Shown here: positions 23,791-32,700 of the stretch, in pieces
How positions within the stretch are numbered: position 1 is the stretch's first letter
How the letters are laid out: every line of letters starts with the position of its first letter
The notes under the pieces: model-generated
Database searches by the model: none
The model's input: the letters and a program-made list of their open reading frames with translations, nothing else
What the model was told of the DNA's origin: nothing
Source: Sanderia malayensis
Taxonomy: Eukaryota; Cnidaria; Scyphozoa; Semaeostomeae; Pelagiidae
Reading direction: 5' to 3'
Length of the DNA stretch: 64,000 bases
NCBI GenBank assembly: GCA_013076295.1
Contig: RQOL01000867.1
Span: forward strand, 29,558-93,557
Program-made: the position numbers and the translations under genes

Positions 23791-26700
23791 ATGGACCCAG
23801 AAGCGTCTAACGATGAGGTGAAAGATGGTAGGTGTAAATATTGTATTACAAATTTAGGCCCGGCCCGGCCTATTCTTCCTTTTTGATATTTGACCTCCAG
23901 AGGACACAATTACATTTTCTATTTAATTTAAGAGAATATTATGAAGGTGTTTGAAAATCCCTATAGTACCTATAGAGTTCTTGAAGCTTGGAATGATCCA
24001 TCCATTGGAGAGGAGAGTGTAGTATCAGGGTGTGTGTGTAGTATAGGGTGGAATGTAAACAACATCACGCACGACGCCCTGTGCTGTGGTATCAGCTCCT
24101 ACTTTAAAGACATTTGAGAAAAGGGAGGACAGACAGACACTGGAAAAACCAAGATTTATTATAGTACTAACATCATGACCAAATAGTCAGTGCTATAATA
24201 AACAAAGATGAAGAACTGGACATAGAGCCCTAGTGTAGGTAGTGCCTGCACCCAGAAAATAATCTAATCTGATCTAATCTTTAATGAAATTGATTTTCAG
24301 CTGGATGCTTCTGCCAACGATGGCCCATGTTGGTTCTCGCTTTGTCATTCTTTTTGCTTGGTGCTGTTGGACTGATTACATCTTACGCACTATTGAATGA
24401 CAAAGCTCTCGAACACAAATATCACGTAAGATACACTCATTTATTTATATTCAGTTTTACGAATATCATTTTTGTAGAGTAAAATAGTGGTGGATAGAGT
24501 TTAGAGGTAGTAGTGCCCCAGCGAATGTGAATGTCATGTTAACTTTAATAGAAATGCGAGTTTGTAGCTGCATTGTATGTGAATGCATTCTCACATGACC
24601 AAAAAGTGGACCAATACACTACTTGATGAACTGAATTGTTAAATACATTATGTTTGTGTCAATGTCTCGTTTGATTGACATTTAAAACAATGTTTGAGCT
24701 TTTAAAACATTCACAAGGCATTTCTATTCATTTCTATTCATTTCTATTTCTATTGAGTTAAGTATTGCATTCACATTGACCCAACAACTCTATGCTTTTG
24801 ACTCTCTGTATTAACTAGTGTTTGTCATTACTGTTTTGGGTAATTTCTATTATATTGTTGCTTCAAGTATGGAGTTGTCATTGATGCTGGCTCATCACAC
24901 ACAGATATTACCGTTTATAAGTGGCCAAGTTCTCGGAAACTTCACGGAACTGCTCTTGTTAAACAGGTTGCCTTTGCAACATGCGCACGTATGTTAGCTT
25001 TTTCTCTTCTTTTATATTTTCCATATATATATCTTGTTTTATATTTTCCATATCATGTTCATGTTATGTTCTATTTTCTAAGCGTTAGTGAACATCTGAA
25101 TAAATGATCAGAAGTATGACACCTTTTCAATTTTCAGTACCTTTTAACTATCACACTTTTTTATCCTTTAATTGACGCAGCTATTTGTATCTCTCTTTTA
25201 GCGAATGGAATTTCAAGCTTTAAGGATGATCTGAAGGTAGTTAAAGACATTATATCAACCTGTATTGAAGCAGTGGCATTGAAAAATGTACCACATCATG
25301 ATAGGAGAGTGACACCTTTGTATCTTGGAGCAACGGCTGGAATGAGACTACTCTGGTACGCAATAAGATAATATTATCAAGCTAGAATAAATATGTTTAT
25401 GCATTATGCTCTTTTGTTAATTTATTCTCCAAGAAACATAATGTTTATTGCTTTTTTTAGCGCAAGAGACAGAAAAGCTTGCAATGCAGTTATGTCAGCT
25501 GTTAATAGTGTGTTTAGCAAGTACGAGTTCCAACATAATAATGAAAGTGCAAAAATTATTACCGGAAAAGAAGAAGGAACATTTGGCTGGATTACTGTTA
25601 ACTTGCTAAAGAGGAGTTTCTTTGAAAACAAGGTAATTACCTATTGCTACTGTGGAGCAAAGCATCTGGGCAGCAGAATAAAACCACTTTTTTGTTGAGA
25701 AAACGTTTTGTTTCTGTTTGTTAGTTTGTCTGTTAGTCGAATTCTAGCCTGCATGTAGCCTCAAGTCCTCTGTGGTAGAAATATAGCTCAGCAGAGATTT
25801 GTGATGTCATTGAGATTCAAGACAATATATTGAATTCAGTAAATACATCTCAACAAATTGTATGAAGCATGTTGTAGCAGTGATTGGGGTTGTAGTTCAG
25901 TAAAATTATAAAATACAGCTAAGCAAACATGCTGGGAATATCTCAGCGAAAATATTGAGGTATTGCTATCAGTATTTTAGCAAAGGTGATTCTTTTTCCA
26001 GCTAACAGGATATAAATAAATTTGATATAATCATGTAAATGAGAGTTTTTCTTAAATTACAGCTAGATAAGAGAAATGACAGTATTGTTGGTGCTTTGGA
26101 CATGGGTGGTGGCTCAGCTGAAATATCATTTTTGCCAAAAAATGGAACCAAAATGCCTGACAAGTACAAACAGAATCTACGGATTTATGGAAAAACATAC
26201 TCTCTGTATACACATAGTTTTCTCTGTTATGGAATGAAAGAGGCAGAGAGAAGATTGCTTGCAAATATGCTGCAGGTGAGATAAATCTGTTTTGTCTGGC
26301 TTGTAGATTATGTTCTGGTTTTATTCATTGTGCTAGCTTGGCTTTGTATCATCACCCATGTGGTCCTGCTAATATCAAGCCAGCAGTTACTTACTGAAAC
26401 CTGACACGCTGCTTTGCATTTCACAATGGATCTTTTAACATACAAGTTAATAGGAAAATTCCCCTCAGCAGGCCCACAAAATTTCTCACCGGTTGTGTCA
26501 AGTGTCCTTTGTTGACAATTATGTACAAAACTGATTACTTTTTTTCCTGTTTCCTGCTCATTGTTGTTGTCATTGAGGCCGTTCAATAATTACGTCACGC
26601 TAGGGGGGTGGGTGGTTCTTCGGGGTTTTCGTGACGCAGCGTGACGATAAATGAGGGGGGTGGGTAGTACTTATTTCAAGTCTGTGGCGTCACGGTATAA

Positions 26701-29700
26701 AAAAAATTTGAAATAAAGTTTTATTTGGATTTTTCAATAAAGACGTTGTTTTCCGTTTTTATGTCATGTAAAGAGTGCTTTATTGAAAATGTTTCAAAAC
26801 ACTCGGATTTCGATTTCAAATGTTTCAAAAACATAAGTTTCGAATTACAGTAATTTGGATGTCGAAAATACTTTTTCGTTTTGTTTTGCTTTGAACATTT
26901 GAATGTCGTGCAGTTTTCGGCAGTGAAAAATGACGACTCCAGATTCTCCAGATGAGCTCGGCCAAATTTTGTTAAGAGGGGGGGTTGTCTCTGCCTAGAG
27001 TGACGTCACGCAAGGGGATCCCGCATAAAACCGTGACGGAGCGTGACGAGGGGGGATGGGTGGTTCTAAAAACCCAAATTTAGCTTGACGTAATTATTGA
27101 ACAGCCCCATTGCCATCTCATCACTGCAAATCAATCTTAATACTAACAAATTATGGGTGCGTTTTTTGAGAAATCGCAAAAAAGTAGAGTTCGCAGACTT
27201 CCGATCCATGACTCCAAAAAAAACCCAATGGAAGATTTTCGAGAAATTCGATTTGATTCATTTTGAAAACATTGCCGGTTGCCGTGGAAATAGTCACTCC
27301 GCTTGCCTTGATAATAGTCACTCCGCTTGCCTGAGTAACTCTTATCAAGATACGTTGACTGATTGGGCTCTTCGTGCGCTGCATTCGCTAAGCTAGGTTG
27401 CCTTGATTTGAATGCCGTGTCACGTGAAAACGAGAATCTCTGCGAAGTCTCCGATTTTCCCGAGAATTGACCAAAAGAACGTGCTTTTTATCTCTCCAAT
27501 GTCTCCAGAAAAAGGAAGCGGCAAAAAAGTTCCCAAAAGAAAGCACCCTATGTTCAATGGTGTCTACCCATCTCTTCGTAATTTTGTCTCAGTTATGTCA
27601 CATTAAGAAAATGCCCTTTGGCATCGATTTCCTACCAGTAAGCATTTTTTTAAAGATCTCCTCAATTTTGGCCAGACAATGCTGAATATCTGTTGTGGAG
27701 AACGGAACGAAGACAAACACATCGGATAAATATATACAAAACTGATATATTGAATGCTAATGAAAACGTGAATACGAAAGCGTAATGTTAGAATGAACGT
27801 AATAATAAAAAGTGAGCGACATATGATCAGAACGATAGAATATAATTGGGGCTTGGTAACTAATGTCAATCATGTGTGTTCTACTTGACATACTGGGGCC
27901 CGGCCAAAAAGCTAATCATGCGACTGATCTATTAGCTGGGCGAAAATTTTGTCTCGAGCAGCGGCAGCTGCGGTCCGTTTCGGACGTGTTGTGGCCGTAG
28001 AGTGTTCTGCATGTCCTTCAGACACGTTAGGTTCCTTGTGTGGTTTTCCAACATTCAGTTCTAATGGATAGAGTTTGATAACCGATCGCGTTGTGTGGCC
28101 GTTGGCTGTGCGTATACATGCGGCTCTACAAAGATGATCAGAGCCATACAACAACTTTATGACGACACCCAGTGGCCAGCGATGTCGCGGCGAATCTGTA
28201 TCTGCAACGAGGACCACATCACCTTCTTGCAGAACATTTCTAGACGGATGTGTCTTGTTGTTGTGGTGAGCGTGTGTTTCACGAAGGAGTGATAAGTATT
28301 CAGTTTTAAAACGCTGAAGAAAATGGTGATACAAGGTCGTGCGGTGATGTTGAGCGCGTGAAATCTCACTACTATTGCCGAAATTTGGGTCGTAGTCGAC
28401 GGAATCGAGCGGAGGATGAGGTAACGAAGTAACGTTGAAGCCGAATAGAAGATGGTTTGGCGTAAGCGGCTGTAGATCATTAATGTCGGAACTGATTGTC
28501 GTAAGGGGACGATCGTTTAAAATAGCTTGAACTTCTTTGATGAGGGTGTAAAGCTCGGAGAGTGAAATGAGTGAACGACCAAGCACTTTTTTCAATACTG
28601 ATTTTGTCAAGCCAATCAATCGCTCATATACACCGCCCCAGTGCGGACTACGTGCCGGTATATATAAGAAGCGAATACGTTTCTGTGCAAGAGCGTTCTT
28701 TATTGTTGGTGAATCAAAGTGTGCAAGTAGAGTCTGTAGGTCTTGTTCAGCTCGTTTGAATGTTTGAGCGTTGTCAGATAGGATAAGCTGTGGGATCGAA
28801 AAGACACTACAATGACGTCGGAAGGCTTGAAGAAATGTCGATGTACTGAGGTCTTCGACGATTTCTAAGTTGATGGCTCTTGTTGTAAGGCACGTGAATA
28901 GGCATAGATACACCTTGATGTGATCGCCAGAACGACCTTTTACAGTGAGATGACCCGTAAAATCAATCCCGATGTTTGAAAATGGGCGTAGCGAGGTGTC
29001 GTAGCGAAACAGAGGCAACTCTGATGGTGTGGGTAATTGAACATGACGGCCTGTAACTTTCTTGCACGTAACACATTTGGTGAGAAGGCGACGAGTTGCA
29101 GAGCGAGCCGAGGGGACCCAAAAGCGATTACGAAGAGCGACAATTGTGCCGCCAACACCGACATGATGCATACGATGATGACACTCCAGAATGATAAGAT
29201 CGGTAAAGCGACAATGACGAGGAAGCAATACGAGCGAGGCGTCGAGAGTAAAGCGGCCTTTAGTGCGAACGAGGCCATCGTTGTCGAGAAACAAATTTAA
29301 TTGACGTACAATTGGTGGCGCAATCTTCTTGTCATGTGAATCGTGGGATGACAGGTACGAAACGACTTGTGGATAACAGCGTAACTGTTCAGATTTCAGC
29401 CATGCGCGCTCGATAGCTTCAATTTCAGATGTAGTTGGGGGTCCGGTTGTGCCGGTCCGATGACAAAAGCGATAAACGTAGACAGACGTCGCTAATAGGC
29501 GCGAATAACTATTGAAGCGGTTAACGTCGATAACATTTCCGATACTGAATTCTTGTGTGTACACATGTTGGTCAGTGACGGCGCTAAGAACGACGGTAGA
29601 CGATGTCGAAGGTTTTGGCCAAGGTGGCCAGGATGGTGGATCGCAAAGCCATTTAGGCCCATGCTGCCACAAGGCTGAGATTGTAAGCGATACAGTGGAA

Positions 29701-32700
29701 CAACCACGTGAGGCAAGATCAGCAGGATTATCTGTTGTGGAAGTGTGTCCCCAGAATGACGACGGAAATTTGCTATTGATTGCATCGACTTTGTTTTGAA
29801 CGAATTGCTTAAGCTTGCGCTTCGAGGTGAGCCAAAATAGCGCGATTTCTGAGTCCGTCCACAGATGGACAGAAACACTTTGGAAATCTTTCGTGAGGAT
29901 GTTGAGAAGAGTGTCACAATATTGTGAGCCAAGGAACATAGCACTTAATTCTAACTGTGGAATTGTGAGGTTGATTTTGTTGCGAGCAACTAACTTGGAC
30001 TTTGAACCAAGTAGAAAACTGCTGGCTCCCTGAGTGAGGTAAGCTGTGACGCCAAGGGCAGACTTACTGGCATCAGTAAAAACGTGTAGGGCTACTGGTT
30101 GGGCTTTGGCGAAATTGATCCAGCGTGGAAAGTGGACCTCTGAAGCAGCTTGTAGATCATTTTGGATTTTCTGCCATTTTGCGACTTGACTAGGGGGCAA
30201 AGGTTGATCCCAACCAAACTTTTCGTCCCATAAAGCGGCAATGTAAAGGTGAGCAATTAGTGTAACGGGGGACAACATGCCGAGAGGATCGTACAATTTG
30301 CTTGTCATGCTGAGGACCTTGCGTTTTGTGAGTGTGGTGCTGGCTGAAGCGAAGGTTAACGCTGGAAACGAGATATCATCGTTACGTGTGTTCCAGGAAA
30401 GTCCCAAATAGAAACAATAAAGGACTTGGTACTTGTGCTGTGTTCTCTTGCAAGGTCACACAGTAATTTAGAATTTGAACACCATTGGCGAAGAACGAAA
30501 TTGCCTTGTTGCATAAGATGGCGTGCTTCGTGAAAATATGATATCGTATCTGCCTCGTTATCAACGCCGGAAAGGAGGTTATCAACATAAAGCTTCTCTG
30601 AAATGTCAACAGCGACTGGAGTACGAAATTGTTCCAAATGATGTAATAGAACAGCTCCTAAGGACATAGGGCTACTTGTATGACCAAAGACAATGGTAGT
30701 GTAAGTGTAGACACAAATGTCTTTAGTAGGATCATTGTCTTTATACCAAAGAAAACGAACAAAGGGACGATCTGCTTCACGCAGCTTTACGTGTAAAAAT
30801 GCGCGCTGTATATCCGCTACGAAGGCGTATTGCGGAAAGCGAAATCTGTGAAGTAGCTCTACCAGATTGTTTAAGAGACACGGTCCGGTATATAGGCAAT
30901 CGTTGAGACTCACTTTTCCGGAATTAGCTGCAAAAACAATACGCAGGGGGTCGTTTCGGAATCTTTCAGAACAAAGAAGTGCGGCAAATAGTGACATCCC
31001 TCTTCAGGCCAGGGCTGGTTTAAATTCGAAAGTTCTTCAATGTACCCTTTAGCTAAATGTTCGTCCATTACTTTGCAGTATTGGTCCATAAGGCCTAACT
31101 TATTTAAACGTGTGGTAACTTGAGTAAGACGGTTTTTACAAAGGCTGAGATTGGATGGCAACGGAGGGTGTTCATCTTTCCAGGGCAAAGGAGCGAAATA
31201 TTGACCATCTCGAAATTCAACGCGTTGTTGGTAATCATGAATAAATGCGTTAGTTTTCTGTTTGTCGTTGTCGTAATTGAGAGATTGATGTTGCAGAATT
31301 TTTTCGAATTGAACAGAGAGCTCGGCATTGTCAACTAGATTTTCAAATGAAAGAGGGGAAGCAAACGATTTATCACTATTAACATCGACTTCATTGATAG
31401 ATTTTGCGGCGTTTGTATGAATCGAAGTAATTTCCTCTGAAAGGGCTGGATTTCCCAGTTCAGGAATTGGCTTTGGGAACGGCCCGGAGATAACAAGTCC
31501 AAATTTAGATTTCTGAATGAAAGGTTCTTGAAATTGATTGTCAATTGATCCGAGAAAACGATACGCGGCATCAGCACCGATTAGAATATCAACTTGAAAG
31601 TGTTCATCGCTGAAATCGTTAGCAAATTCGAGTTTTTTGAAACGTGAGTCATTTTTGAGATTATAGCAACCACTCTGATTTATAGGCTTTACGATTTCAT
31701 CAGAGAAGAGAACTCGGATTAATTCCACACCAGACGTAGTTTCTAGCCCGAGCGTAGATACCCCATAGTTTCGTTTCGTAATTGTCCCACCAAAACCAGA
31801 AACGGATAAAAGCTCATAAGACTCGGGGTTTAATCCCAATTGATTGGCAAATTCTGCGCGTACGTAACTGCGTTGAGAGCCTTCGTCGAAAAATATGTTT
31901 GCGTTTGACTTCTTATCGTTTGCAATGGCAACGGCTTTGGCAGTTTTAAGAATGATTTGTTGATTAGCAGCTTCAGACGGGGCGTTAGTGCTCTGAGGAG
32001 GCTTGAGTTTAGCTGTACGATTGACGTAAGACGATTTATCGTTGATATGCAAAGACGGATAAGGAGGATCATCATCTAAGCAATCATTAATATCGATATT
32101 CAACAAAGGAGCGCAATTTGTCGTGATGGGCTGCGATGTTGAATTGGCGGTGGAAACGTTTTCCGGGGCGGACGAAGCGGTAGATGATTCATTCGTAATT
32201 ATTGCAGCGTGAGTATTAGCACGAGACGGGGGCTGATTTTGCGTCTGCGCGTTTCGTTGAAAGGTCGTATTAGTGGAATGAATGCGGATGCCATGTATGC
32301 TTGTATGATGCTTGCCTTTGCATTTTGCGCAGCGCCCTCTTGCGTTACAATTAGAAACACGATGTCCCGTGTTCAAACAATTAAGGCATAAGCTTTGTTG
32401 GATAACGGTGGCTGACTTCTCACTGGCGGGTATTGTGCAGTGGGACGTGGCATGAGGACCTTTGCAAAGTTGGCAACGTGTGTTTATCGTTGTTGATAAA
32501 GTACTGGTGCTAGAAACGTTATGTTCGTATGATTCGTAACGAGACGGGGGTGGCAGTGTAGCTTGGGGAAACCCTGATTGTGTTTGCTCCTCTCGAGCGA
32601 TGTAATCTCGAAAACTGTCAGTGAATTGTTTAAGGAGGAAATTGACACCCTGTCCAGAATCGCCAATTGCACTGCGGACTTTTCCCGGCAATTTGTCTTC

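Noticed and set aside
27151..27396. Overlapping frames on both strands with a short repeated peptide (SHSACL)
   Set aside because: Produced by a 20-bp repeated phrase in intronic DNA; no homologue or splice support.
28940..30033. Several open frames on the strand opposite to the BEL/Pao polyprotein
   Set aside because: They mirror the codons of the RNase H/integrase frame and show no independent motifs.
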